Positions 52,868-61,828 of a DNA stretch of 64,000 nucleotides are shown here, piece after piece. This DNA comes from Neisseria sp. oral taxon 014 str. F0314 (GTDB taxonomy: Bacteria; Pseudomonadota; Gammaproteobacteria; Burkholderiales; Neisseriaceae). The DNA is taken from NCBI RefSeq assembly GCF_005886145.1, contig NZ_CP040504.1, positions 1,302,001 to 1,366,000 of the forward strand, in the 5' to 3' direction. Position numbers and translations under genes: made by a program. A model generated the notes under the pieces. The model saw only the letters and a list, made by a program, of their open reading frames with translations. It was not told the origin of the DNA and ran no database searches. Each line of letters begins with the position of its first letter. The stretch's first letter is position 1.

Positions 52868-54763
52868 ATGCCTTATTTCGCCCTATTTGACGATGCCGTG
52901 AGCGGCCGCGCAAAACTCTATCAAAATCATGTGGAAAGCTGCCTTTTCCATCATAACGAACTGGATTCGCTAAACGATACGCTGCAAAAGGGCTGGCAAA
53001 AAGGGCTGCATTCGGTGTTGTTTGCAGACTACGAATTCGGTTTGCCGCTGATGGGGATGGCGTCCAAACGCGGCGGCAACCTTGCCCTGCACTGGTTTGC
53101 CGACTGCGCCGACATCGATGCCGAAAGCTGGCTTGCCCAAAATTCAGACGACCTCTCCGCCGGTATTTCCACGCCGCAATCCTCCGTATCCGAAGCCGAT
53201 TACCTCGACCACATCCGCCAAATCCACGAAGCCATCCGGCGCGGCGACACCTATCAAATCAACTACACCACCCGCCTGCACCTGCAAGCCTACGGCAATC
53301 CCGTCAGCCTCTACCGCCGCCTGCGCCAACCCGTCCCCTATGCCGTCTTGTCCCACCTGCCCGATGCGGCAGGAAAATCCGCGTGGACGCTGTGTTTCTC
53401 GCCCGAACTCTTCCTCAAAATCGGTGCGGATGGCACCATCAGCACCGAACCGATGAAAGGCACCGCGCCGATTTTGGGCGACGGGCAAGACGAACGCCGC
53501 GCAGCCGAGTTGCGCAACGACCCGAAAAACCGCGCCGAAAACGTGATGATTGTCGATTTGCTGCGCAACGACCTCGGCAAAATCGCCCAAACCGGCAAAG
53601 TGAGCGTGCCCGAGCCGTTTAAAGTATCCCGTTTCGGCAGCGTCTGGCAGATGACCAGCACCATCCAAGCCCAAGCCTTGCCGCACATTAGCGTCGCCGA
53701 CATCCTCCGCGCCGCCTTCCCCTGCGGCAGCATCACCGGCGCGCCCAAACGCATGAGCATGCAGATTATCGAATCGCTCGAAGCCGAACCGCGCGGCCTG
53801 TACACCGGCAGCATCGGCTACCTGAAACCCTGCGCGGGCGGACTGGGATTTGAAGGCATATTCAACGTCGTTATCCGTACCTTGTTGCTCAAACCCGTTT
53901 CTAACTCAGTTTCAGACGACCTAGATAGTGGATTAACAAATCAGGACAAGGCGACGAAGCCGCAGACACAGCAAGGCGGGGCAACGCCGTACCGGTTTGA
54001 AGTTAATCCACTCTATCAAGGCGTGTACGGCGTCGGTTCCGGCATCGTCATCGACAGCGACCCCGCCGCCGAATATCGGGAATGCGGCTGGAAAGCCCGT
54101 TTCCTCAACGAATTGCGCCCCGCTTTCGGCATCTTCGAAACCATGCGCGTGGAAAACAGGCAATGCCGCCTGCTCGACCTGCATTTAGGTCGTCTGAAAA
54201 CATCCGCCCAAGCCCTCAATCTACCCCTGCCCGACGATGGCGAAACCCGAATCCGGCAATACATCGCCAAACTACCCGACGGACTCTTCCGCCTGAAAGC
54301 CGAACTCGTTTCAGACGACCTCATCCTCAGCCATGCCGCCACCGCCGAGCTGCCCGCCCCGCAGCGCGTCATCCCCGCCCCGCAACCCCTCCCGCGCCGC
54401 GACTACCTGCGCCGCTTCAAAACCACCCGCCGCGCCCTCTTCGACCAAGCGTGGCAAACCGCCGAAACACAAGGCGCGTTCGACAGCCTGTTTTTCAATT
54501 CAGACGGCCTCCTGCTCGAAGGCGGCAGAAGCAACGTTTTCGTCAAATACCAAGGGCAATGGCTCACCCCGTCTCTGGATTTGGACATCCTCAACGGCGT
54601 CATGCGCCAAGCCGTGTTGCAGCAGCCGCAAACCTACTTGGGCACGGACGCAGTTATCGAAACGCATATCACCCGCGACATGCTGGAACACGCCGAAGAA
54701 ATCCGCCTCTCCAACGCCTTGCGCGGCGTGTTCCGGGCGGAATTGGCGCATGAGGCCGGATAA
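52868..54763 (+). CDS. pabB-pabC: Fused aminodeoxychorismate synthase component I and aminodeoxychorismate lyase
   Basis: 631 residues from ATG 52868 (MPYFALFDDAVSG); the frame is open 50 codons further upstream, which I reject. Residues 1-about 345 are PabB (DLLRNDLGKIAQTG, FPCGSITGAPKRMSM), and about 415-631 are PabC, a PLP lyase (FGIFETMR, EGGRSNVFV). Together they make p-aminobenzoate for folate from chorismate. A Correia element is read in frame in the linker. Four AGGTCGTCTGAA-type uptake sequences (53143, 53911, 54187, 54310) and one standard one (54499) lie in the gene, suggesting a mosaic origin. Confidence 0.9.
   Translation: MPYFALFDDAVSGRAKLYQNHVESCLFHHNELDSLNDTLQKGWQKGLHSVLFADYEFGLPLMGMASKRGGNLALHWFADCADIDAESWLAQNSDDLSAGISTPQSSVSEADYLDHIRQIHEAIRRGDTYQINYTTRLHLQAYGNPVSLYRRLRQPVPYAVLSHLPDAAGKSAWTLCFSPELFLKIGADGTISTEPMKGTAPILGDGQDERRAAELRNDPKNRAENVMIVDLLRNDLGKIAQTGKVSVPEPFKVSRFGSVWQMTSTIQAQALPHISVADILRAAFPCGSITGAPKRMSMQIIESLEAEPRGLYTGSIGYLKPCAGGLGFEGIFNVVIRTLLLKPVSNSVSDDLDSGLTNQDKATKPQTQQGGATPYRFEVNPLYQGVYGVGSGIVIDSDPAAEYRECGWKARFLNELRPAFGIFETMRVENRQCRLLDLHLGRLKTSAQALNLPLPDDGETRIRQYIAKLPDGLFRLKAELVSDDLILSHAATAELPAPQRVIPAPQPLPRRDYLRRFKTTRRALFDQAWQTAETQGAFDSLFFNSDGLLLEGGRSNVFVKYQGQWLTPSLDLDILNGVMRQAVLQQPQTYLGTDAVIETHITRDMLEHAEEIRLSNALRGVFRAELAHEAG
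53925..54016. mobile_element. Correia element inside pabB-pabC
   Basis: 92 bases with terminal inverted repeats ATAGTGGATTAAC and GTTAATCCACTCTAT and the typical inner sequence ATCAGGACAAGGCGACGAAGC followed by CAACGCCGTAC. It is an internally shortened Correia repeat enclosed element. It is translated in frame (SGLTNQDKATK...) as part of the linker between the two enzyme halves and abuts an uptake sequence at 53911-53922. Confidence 0.85.
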
Positions 54764-54768
54764 GGGAA

Positions 54769-54800
54769 AGGCCGTCTGAAAAACAGTTTTCAGACGGCCT
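54769..54800 (+). terminator. Uptake-sequence hairpin terminator behind pabB-pabC
   Basis: Copies at 54769-54780 and 54789-54800, six bases after the stop. Confidence 0.8.
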
Positions 54801-54882
54801 TGGTCAGATAACGGATTAGGCGCGCCGCCAAATTGGCCGTTTACAAAACCGCAATCACCAAAGCGTTCAATACAATAACAAC

Positions 54883-54909
54883 AGGCCGTCTGAATTTTTC
54901 AGACGGCCT
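54883..54909 (-). terminator. Uptake-sequence hairpin terminator behind fabF
   Basis: Copies at 54883-54894 and 54898-54909 with a three-base loop, 27 bases beyond the fabF stop. Confidence 0.8.
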
Positions 54910-54935
54910 GTTTACCTTTACCGATACCGCTTCAA

Positions 54936-56183
54936 TCAGCCTTTGAAACGTTCGAACACCAGCGTGCCGTTGGTGCCGCCGAAGCCGAAGGAATTGGAGA
55001 TGGCAACGTTGATTTTCGCGTCACGCGCTTCGTTGGCGCAGTAATCCAAATCACAGCCTGCTTCGATGTCTTGTTCGAAGATGTTGATGGTCGGCGGAGA
55101 TTTTTGCTCGTGTACCGCCAACACGCTGTACAGTGCTTCCACGCCGCCTGCCGCGCCGAGCAGGTGGCCGGTCATGGATTTGGTGGAATTGACGATGACT
55201 TTGCGGGCGTGATCGCCCAGCGCGCGTTTGAGCGCTTTGGTTTCGTTGGCATCGCCCAGCGGAGTGGACGTACCGTGCGCGTTGACGTAATCGACGTCTT
55301 CGGGATTCAGTCCGGCATCTTTCAGTGCGCGGGTAACCGCCAACGCAGGGCCTTCTTCGTTCGGCGCGGTGATGTGGTAGGCATCGGAACTCATGCCGAA
55401 GCCGACGATTTCGGCGTAAATTTTCGCGCCGCGTTTTTTGGCGTGTTCCAATTCTTCCAACACCAACACGCCCGCGCCTTCGCCGATAACGAAGCCGTCG
55501 CGGCCTTTGTCCCACGGACGGGAAGCGGTGGCGGGATCGTCGTTGCGGGTGGAAAGTGCTTTCATCGCAGCAAAGCCGCCCACGCCCAAGGTGCTGATCG
55601 CACCTTCGGCACCGCCGGCAATCATCACGTCCGCGTCGCCGTATTTAATCAGTCGGGCGGAGTCGCCGATGGAGTGCGCGCCGGTGGTACAGGCGGAAAC
55701 CATGCCGTAGCTGGGGCCGCGGTAGCCTTTGAGGATGGTAACGTGGCCCGCAATCAGGTTAATCAGCGAACCGGGGATAAAGAAAGGATTGATTTTGCGC
55801 GCGCCGCCTTCGATAACGGCTTTGCCAGTGGCTTCGATGCTGGGCAGGCCGCCAATGCCGGAGCCGATATTCACACCGACGCGGTCTTTGTCGAGGCTTT
55901 CCAATTCGTCCAAACCGGCATCGCTGATGGCTTGCAGCGCGGCGGCGATGCCGTAGTGGATGAACACGTCCATGCGTCGTGCTTCTTTCGCGCTGATGTA
56001 TTGGCCGATGTCGAAATCGCGCACTTCGCCGGCGATTTGGCTGTTGATGTCGGATGCGTCAAAGCGGGTAATCCGGCCGATGCCGCTTTTGCCTGCGAGC
56101 AGGTTGCTCCATGCGGTGGCGACGTCGTTGCCGACCGGTGATACTTGGCCGAGGCCTGTGATGACTACTCTTCTCTGACTCAT
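54936..56183 (-). CDS. fabF: 3-oxoacyl-[acyl-carrier-protein] synthase II
   Basis: 415 residues from ATG 56183 (MSQRRVVITGLG). It condenses malonyl-ACP with acyl-ACP in fatty-acid elongation. Catalytic cysteine C165 in VSACTTGAHSIGD, histidines in NAHGTSTPLGD and MTGHLLGAAGG. Follows acpP on the same strand after 173 bases, as in the usual acpP-fabF pair. Cytoplasmic. Confidence 0.96.
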   Translation of the reverse strand: MSQRRVVITGLGQVSPVGNDVATAWSNLLAGKSGIGRITRFDASDINSQIAGEVRDFDIGQYISAKEARRMDVFIHYGIAAALQAISDAGLDELESLDKDRVGVNIGSGIGGLPSIEATGKAVIEGGARKINPFFIPGSLINLIAGHVTILKGYRGPSYGMVSACTTGAHSIGDSARLIKYGDADVMIAGGAEGAISTLGVGGFAAMKALSTRNDDPATASRPWDKGRDGFVIGEGAGVLVLEELEHAKKRGAKIYAEIVGFGMSSDAYHITAPNEEGPALAVTRALKDAGLNPEDVDYVNAHGTSTPLGDANETKALKRALGDHARKVIVNSTKSMTGHLLGAAGGVEALYSVLAVHEQKSPPTINIFEQDIEAGCDLDYCANEARDAKINVAISNSFGFGGTNGTLVFERFKG

Positions 56184-56356
56184 GATAATCTCGCTGTTGG
56201 TTTTCGGTGGGATGCGGCAAGATGCCGTCTGAAAATGAAAAAGCGGTTCGGAATCGGATTCCGGGCGGCTATTATAACGGATTCCGCCCCGCATATATAA
56301 GGTAAAAGCCTCTATTGCGCTAACGCAGCAGAGGCTGGAGTGTTTGGTTCGGCCGA

Positions 56357-56593
56357 TTAGCCGTTATGGGCGTTGATGTAGTCGATAGCCAGTTGTACGG
56401 TAGTGATTTTTTCGGCTTCTTCATCGGGAATTTCGCAACCGAAAGCTTCTTCCAAAGCCATAACCAGTTCTACGGTATCCAAAGAATCTGCGCCCAGGTC
56501 GTCTTGGAAGGAAGATTCGTTTTTCACTTCGGCTTCGTTTACGCCCAGTTGTTCAGCAACAATTTTCTTAACTTGTTGTTCGATGTTTGACAT
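56357..56593 (-). CDS. acpP: Acyl carrier protein
   Basis: 78 residues, acidic and helical. The phosphopantetheine is carried on S37 in the DSLDTVEL motif. Highly conserved, and paired with fabF downstream. Ribosome site AAAAGGAA. Confidence 0.98.
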   Translation of the reverse strand: MSNIEQQVKKIVAEQLGVNEAEVKNESSFQDDLGADSLDTVELVMALEEAFGCEIPDEEAEKITTVQLAIDYINAHNG

Positions 56594-57000
56594 ATCAGTC
56601 GTTCCTTTTGCCTTGCGGCGGGTTGTTTAAGAGAAATAAATTCGTCGGTATTGTACCGAATTTGGATAGGGTTTTCCATCTAAGCCTGCATTCTAACACA
56701 GATTATTCAGGAAAAACCTATCGTTGCGTATAGTTGCGCATATTAGCATAGGCTGATTTTAACCTACAAGCGGGAATTTGTTTTTGTTTGGCATCAGAAG
56801 GTTGGGGCCGTCTGAAAAAACTTAAATCGGTTTTTCAGACGGCCTTTGCTTGTCTGTATTTCCGATTCGGATTCGAAATCCCATCCCATTTTGAAAACGA
56901 ACTAAACCTTCTCAGGATTGTCTCAATAACAGGTTGATTGGAATGGGAAATTTCTAAGCAACCGGTTTTTGTACGTTGAACAAAAGCTAAGGAGATGATC
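56594..57000. other. 407-base divergent region between acpP and the double-glycine peptide gene
   Basis: Holds the acpP promoter on the left and an uptake-type hairpin at 56805-56845 (left copy GGGCCGTCTGAA, one change). On the right are the leader and the strong AAGGAG ribosome site of the small peptide gene. No other gene seen. Confidence 0.55.
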
Positions 57001-57180
57001 ATGAAAAAATTATTGCAGTCGGAATTGAAACAGGTAGCCGGCGGTATAGGCAATTCTTTCGAGCCTTGGATTCACGCAGGAATCAGTTATGAAGCATGGC
57101 TCGAGCGGATGGAATATTTAAGGCGCACCGGATATTTTATAGGCGATCCGCGAATCAAATGGCCGTCTGCATGGGATTGA
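57001..57180 (+). CDS. Small peptide with a double-glycine leader (bacteriocin-like)
   Basis: 59 residues. The first 15, MKKLLQSELKQVAGG, have the LxxxELxxVxGG pattern of double-glycine leaders cut by peptidase-domain ABC transporters during export. The predicted mature part, 44 residues from IGNSF, is rich in aromatic residues (four Trp, three Tyr) and lacks cysteine. Strong ribosome site AAGGAG six bases before ATG 57001. No transporter or immunity gene is adjacent, so the exporter would be encoded elsewhere. It could be a bacteriocin, a signalling peptide, or a remnant. Confidence 0.7.
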   Translation: MKKLLQSELKQVAGGIGNSFEPWIHAGISYEAWLERMEYLRRTGYFIGDPRIKWPSAWD

Positions 57181-57196
57181 GATAAGAAAAAACAAT

Positions 57197-57329
57197 AGAG
57201 CGGCATATCAACTTCATTACATCGGGCGTTACCGACTTACCTGTTTTACGTCGTTTTTATCGTGAAACGTTCGGTTAGGTTTACAGTAAGCCCAATATCC
57301 TCCTAAAGTGATGACGGATATGCCGCTCT
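57197..57329. repeat. 13-base perfect inverted repeat enclosing 107 bases
   Basis: AGAGCGGCATATC (57197-57209) and GATATGCCGCTCT (57317-57329). The right arm ends one base before the prolyl oligopeptidase stop. It may be a large stem-loop terminator for two convergent genes or the ends of a tiny mobile element. No standard uptake sequence is inside. Confidence 0.55.
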
Positions 57330-59351
57330 TTATCTCTCGCTCAAAAATTCTTTCAAAAACAGCAACACGCAGGCGAGTTCGTCGGCGGATTCGCGTTGCG
57401 TGCCGTTGCCGGTATGGCCGCCGCCGTCCGGAGCGTAGAGCCACGATTGCGCAGAGGTTTCGCGCAGTTTGGCGTAGAACTTGAGCGCGTGGGCGGGATG
57501 GACGCGGTCGTCGCTGAGGCTGGTGGTAATGAGCGCAGGCGGATAATTGATGTCGTCTGAAAGATTGTGATACGGCGACAATTCGCCCAGCCAGCGTTTG
57601 CAGACTTCGTATTTCTGCGGGTTGCCGTACTCGTCCGTCCAGCTTGCACCGGCGGAGAGCAGCGGATAGCGGATCATGTCGGTCAGCGGCACTTCGCACA
57701 CCAACGCGCCTATGCTTTGCGGTTCGCGCACGAAGGCGGCGGCGGTAATCAGGCCGCCGTTGCTGCCGCCTTGCAAGCCGATGTGTTCGGGCGAACTCAT
57801 GCCGCGTTTGGACAAATCGCGCACGACGGCCAGCAAATCGTCAACGCTTTTATGTTTGCTGATTCCCTGCGCCGCCTGATGCCAGCGCGGGCCGAACTCG
57901 CCGCCGCCGCGTATGTTCGCCAACACGAAGGCGTTGCCCTCTTCCAGCCAGTATTTGCCGATGCTGCCCAGATAATGCGGCAGCTCGGGCACGCCGAAAC
58001 CGCCGTAGGCATAAACCAGCGTCGGCGTGTCGGGCGCGGCGTTTTTGCCGACGTGGAAATAAGGGATGCGTTCGCCGTCGGACGAAACCGCCCAAAACTG
58101 CCGCACTTCGATGCCGTCTGAAACAAACTGCTGCGGCTGGCGGCGCATGACGGTCAGTTCCATCACGTTCAAATCCAGCGCAAACAGCGTCAGCGGCGTG
58201 GTGAAATCGCTGGCGGCAAGGTAAACCACATCGCCGCCCCAAGGCTGGTCGGTCATTTCCAGCGCGCCCGACGGCAGGCGCGGCAGTTCGGCTTCCTGCC
58301 ATTTGCCATCAGTAAAACGCCACGCTTTCAGACGGCCTTGTACGTTTTCCAGCAGGCTCGCCACCACAAAACGTTTGGTCGTTTCCACGCTTTCCAATGC
58401 CTGCGTTTCATCGGGTGCAAACAAAAGCTGCGCCGCCCCGAGTTCGCCCCGATTCAGCTTCACCGCCACCAGCGCGCCGCTCGGATAGCTTTGGTTCGCG
58501 CGGTTCCAGTCCTTGCGCAATGTCAGCAAAAGATGCCCCGCCAGATAGCCGACCACGTCGCAATCGGCGGGCAGGTTCAACGGTTTCGCCTCGCCTTCAG
58601 ACGACACCTGTAAATACGTCTTGGTATAAAAACCGTCCGACGCTTCAATCAAATCAATCGGCGAACCCTGCGGATCGAGATAACGCCACGCGTTCACCAT
58701 CATCCCGTCTTCGCCGATTTGATACACCGGCAGGCTTTCCTCGAAACTCTTGCCGCGCTCCACCAGCCACACCTCGCGCGGATAGCCCGATTCGGTCAAC
58801 TGCCGCTCGTCCCAAGCCGGACACACCCACACGCTGTTTTCATCGCGCCACGACACATGGTTTTTCCCCGCCGGAAAATGAAAGCCGCCCTCGACCAGCC
58901 CGCCCGCCTCCAAATCCACTTCCAGCGTATAAGCCGTATCGCCGCCCGATTTGCTCAAGGTCAACAGCGCGCGGTTGGGCTGCTCCACCAAATGCGATAC
59001 CCCGCCCAGATACACATCGTCGCCGAGCAGCTCGTCAAAATCCGCCACCGAAAACAGGATTTTCCACTCGGGATAGCCCGAACGGTAGGTCGCTGCCGTG
59101 CACACGCGGTACACGCCCTTCGGATATTCCGCGTCCTGATGGAAATGGTACATCCGCGCGCGGTGTTCCTGACAAAACGGAATCTGCCGCGTGTCCTGCA
59201 TCTGCGCCAAAATCCCGTCCGACAGCGCACGCGCTTTATCGTTATCCAAAAAACGCGCACGCGTTTCGGCATGCGCTTCAGCGGCGAAGTTTTGCGTTTC
59301 GGGAGCGTCGAGGTTTTCGAAATGGAGATAGGAATCGGGGTAGGATTTCAT
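57330..59351 (-). CDS. Prolyl oligopeptidase family serine peptidase (S9)
   Basis: 673 residues. An N-terminal seven-bladed propeller covers most of the first 420, and a C-terminal alpha/beta hydrolase domain has the serine in LQGGSNGGLI, the aspartate in SLSDDRVHPAHA and the histidine in GGGHTGNG. No signal peptide, so probably cytoplasmic. It cleaves short peptides, usually after proline. An AT-type uptake sequence is within (near 58110). Confidence 0.9.
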   Translation of the reverse strand: MKSYPDSYLHFENLDAPETQNFAAEAHAETRARFLDNDKARALSDGILAQMQDTRQIPFCQEHRARMYHFHQDAEYPKGVYRVCTAATYRSGYPEWKILFSVADFDELLGDDVYLGGVSHLVEQPNRALLTLSKSGGDTAYTLEVDLEAGGLVEGGFHFPAGKNHVSWRDENSVWVCPAWDERQLTESGYPREVWLVERGKSFEESLPVYQIGEDGMMVNAWRYLDPQGSPIDLIEASDGFYTKTYLQVSSEGEAKPLNLPADCDVVGYLAGHLLLTLRKDWNRANQSYPSGALVAVKLNRGELGAAQLLFAPDETQALESVETTKRFVVASLLENVQGRLKAWRFTDGKWQEAELPRLPSGALEMTDQPWGGDVVYLAASDFTTPLTLFALDLNVMELTVMRRQPQQFVSDGIEVRQFWAVSSDGERIPYFHVGKNAAPDTPTLVYAYGGFGVPELPHYLGSIGKYWLEEGNAFVLANIRGGGEFGPRWHQAAQGISKHKSVDDLLAVVRDLSKRGMSSPEHIGLQGGSNGGLITAAAFVREPQSIGALVCEVPLTDMIRYPLLSAGASWTDEYGNPQKYEVCKRWLGELSPYHNLSDDINYPPALITTSLSDDRVHPAHALKFYAKLRETSAQSWLYAPDGGGHTGNGTQRESADELACVLLFLKEFLSER

Positions 59352-59427
59352 AGAAGAGAGGCCGTCTGAAAATAGCGAAAGCGGGAATTATAGCGGGAAA
59401 GCCTTGTTGCTAGACAAAAAGGCCGTC

Positions 59428-59600
59428 TGAAAACGAGTGTGGCGGGTTTCGCTACCGCTTCCGATACATCACTTAGCCATCAGCCGTCAAAACGGAAAAC
59501 GCCAGTTCGGTATCCGTAGAGTTTGGGGAAAGGTTATCTGAAAACAAGTGTGGAAGGGTTCACTACCGTTTCAGATACATTACTTAGCCATCAGCCGTCA
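59428..59600. repeat. Imperfect direct repeat beside a NIME
   Basis: About 62 bases at 59428-59489 recur at 59537-59600 with some substitutions: TGAAAAC(G/A)AGTGTGG...CTACCG...GATACAT(C/T)ACTTAGCCATCAGCCGTCA. The second copy runs into the dRS3 repeat at 59600. The first is preceded by a standard uptake sequence (about 59420-59431). This fills most of the 394-base gap between the two genes. Confidence 0.7.
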
Positions 59601-59700
59601 TTCCCGCGCAGGCGGGAATCCAGTCCTGTCGGCACAGAAATCTGTCAGGAAAAAAAGGTTTCCTAAATTCTACGTTCTGGATTCCCGCCTGCGCGGGAAT
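59600..59700. repeat. NIME: dRS3 - RS - dRS3 repeat (left copy)
   Basis: ATTCCCGCGCAGGCGGGAAT at 59600-59619 and its reverse complement at 59681-59700 are dRS3 units. Between them lies an RS element (CCAGTCCTGTCGGCACAG...TACGTTCTGG). This is a neisserial intergenic mosaic element, a site of recombination. Confidence 0.85.
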
Positions 59701-59745
59701 GACGGCTGATAATAGGTACCCGTATCGGAAATTAAGCAAACCAAC

Positions 59746-61725
59746 TTACTTATTCGGCGGATTAATCGGCAGCGTCGAGCGGGAGACTTTGACGTCGGGG
59801 CATTTTTGCTTCATCTGATAGCGGAACACTTCCGCCTTGCGTTGATTGCCGGTTTTTTCGTAATTCGTACCCAAAATCACCTCGTCCGCCCGATTCCGTA
59901 TATCGGTATAAGGGATATAGACGGATTGGGTGGTCTCGCAATATTCGATTTCCTCCGAATCGATCGGCTTGATGACCAGCAGGCGGAACTCTTCTTCGTC
60001 GCGGAAGGCGAAATCTTTGAACAGATAGCGGATGTATTCCAAGGCTTCTTTATCGTCGTCGCTGACGGCGGATTTGTCCCCGAAAAACCTGATAAGCTCT
60101 TCCAACGCTTCTTTTAATTTTTCCAAGCGGAACTGATGCCATTCTTCATTTCCGAGGGGGTTCAGGCGGATGCCGAATCGACTGATATTTGCATCTAATG
60201 TAAATCGAATGGACGAACCCAAATTTTCTTTTGCTAAATTTTGATAAAGGTTGAAAGCCTTATTGGGTGCGGAAAGCCATATTCCGCATTTCTTATCCGC
60301 AATATATTCATCTTTGTAAGCGACATAAGCGACTTGATAAAGTGGCAGCTTTTCGTAGCCATTATCTGAAATACCGGCTTCTAGCGGGTCGTCTGAATCC
60401 TGACCAGATTTCTGGGATGGGTTATGGAACGAAGCGGAAACATCCGTTTCTCTCAGCCAATCCCCGTTTTTATTGAACACCAGGCAGCAGCCCGAAGCTT
60501 CTACGCCGCCTTCTTTGCCATACAGGCGGAACTGGTTCAAATCGTTGACGCGGCTGGAGAAGCAGGTAAAAAAGGCATTATGGGACGCGCCATCAGCCTT
60601 GTTTTCCAACTCCAAATCCTGCTGGTTCAGCAAGTCCAACAATGCCTTGCCTTCAGACGGGTCGTTCATATAAGTAGAACTGCCGAGCCGCATCGGACTG
60701 GCGGTTTCGTTGCCGCCGATGCCGAATAATATATGGCATACATGGGGCGAAGTATAATGCGCCATCGGGGTGAAACCCAACTCTATCGGCGTAATATGGA
60801 GAACCGCCAAAATGGTTGCAACAGCGTCTTGTGGTTGTGAAGTTTCAACCTTGAAAAGCGATTCCTGTATTTCTTGCTTTTTCTTCTCAAAATAAGAATG
60901 CCAATCCTTATTGAGGTAATCAATCTCCCTTAAACCTTGACGGATTGTTTTTTTCCATTCTTTTTTTTCTGCTTCATCACTTAATTGTGATAATTGTGCG
61001 TAAGCAGCAGAAAAATATTTGCTAGCCTGATACTTAGCAAATTTTTCCGTTTCAAATGTAGTTTTAATTTTTTTAACCCGTTCTATATAACAACAGCAAA
61101 GTACAAATTGAGCAAATATTTGTTTCTCAATGCGATTTTTTTCATTTTCTAATTTTCCGGAAAGCCATAATTGGAGTCTGGAAAATGCAGCAGCTTTCTT
61201 GAACATTTTGCTTGCATTGTCCGTATCATTAGTTTTCATAGCTTGTTGGAAATGACAACCAACAAACAAGGATAGGGCTCTGTTTTTTTCACAAATACGT
61301 TTTTTTTCGTCCAGTTGATCGGCAAGTTTCCATCTTTCCTTATTATGTTTAATGGCTTTTATGAATAATTCATTTGCTCTACCTATATTCTTGGTTCTCT
61401 CTAACTGTGTGTAATAGCAATAGACAATCCAAGATTGAACATTGATTTGGTCCTGAATATTCTCTTGTTTAAACTGTAACCACTCTTGATAATGTTTAAC
61501 GGCTTTATCAAACAGTTTATCTGCTTCATTCTCATCTTTGGTCTTTATAGCCTGTTTGTAATAACAACAGCCAAGAACATATTGAATTCTAATTTGTTCT
61601 GCAATCTGAGTGCTTTTATCTATAATCCTGTCCCAAGCCTGATGCAGCTTTTCAATCGCTTCAGCGTATTTTTTCTCATTAAATAATTTGAAGCCTTCAC
61701 CAATCAAATCAGTAACATCCATCAT
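59746..61725 (-). CDS. TPR protein with DUF2971-like C-terminal domain, flanked by NIMEs
   Basis: 659 residues. Residues 1-about 300 are TPR-like helical repeats rich in Cys-Tyr pairs (VLGCCYYKQA, SWIVYCYYTQL). Residues 310-640 have DUF2971 features: LGSSTYMNDPSEGKALLDLL, AFFTCFSSRVNDLNQFRLYG, GCCLVFN and RFRLLVIKP-like strands near the end. DUF2971 proteins often sit in defence or mobile regions; their activity is poorly known. AT-rich at the TPR end and closer to normal composition at the C-terminal end. The gene is bracketed by nearly identical NIMEs (59600-59700 and 61829-61927), the structure of an exchangeable cassette. A role as a defence effector is inference. Confidence 0.6.
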   Translation of the reverse strand: MMDVTDLIGEGFKLFNEKKYAEAIEKLHQAWDRIIDKSTQIAEQIRIQYVLGCCYYKQAIKTKDENEADKLFDKAVKHYQEWLQFKQENIQDQINVQSWIVYCYYTQLERTKNIGRANELFIKAIKHNKERWKLADQLDEKKRICEKNRALSLFVGCHFQQAMKTNDTDNASKMFKKAAAFSRLQLWLSGKLENEKNRIEKQIFAQFVLCCCYIERVKKIKTTFETEKFAKYQASKYFSAAYAQLSQLSDEAEKKEWKKTIRQGLREIDYLNKDWHSYFEKKKQEIQESLFKVETSQPQDAVATILAVLHITPIELGFTPMAHYTSPHVCHILFGIGGNETASPMRLGSSTYMNDPSEGKALLDLLNQQDLELENKADGASHNAFFTCFSSRVNDLNQFRLYGKEGGVEASGCCLVFNKNGDWLRETDVSASFHNPSQKSGQDSDDPLEAGISDNGYEKLPLYQVAYVAYKDEYIADKKCGIWLSAPNKAFNLYQNLAKENLGSSIRFTLDANISRFGIRLNPLGNEEWHQFRLEKLKEALEELIRFFGDKSAVSDDDKEALEYIRYLFKDFAFRDEEEFRLLVIKPIDSEEIEYCETTQSVYIPYTDIRNRADEVILGTNYEKTGNQRKAEVFRYQMKQKCPDVKVSRSTLPINPPNK

Positions 61726-61828
61726 TTATCCCTTTATCAAACCAATCCATTAAAAAACAATCAGGCGGAAATTGTACATGATAATAATCAATTAACTTAC
61801 TCCGATGCGTTATTTACCGGCTGCCGTC

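Noticed and set aside
57229..57330. Second small peptide on the minus strand inside the inverted repeat
   Set aside because: The frame contains LGGYWAYCKPN but has no start codon with a ribosome site.
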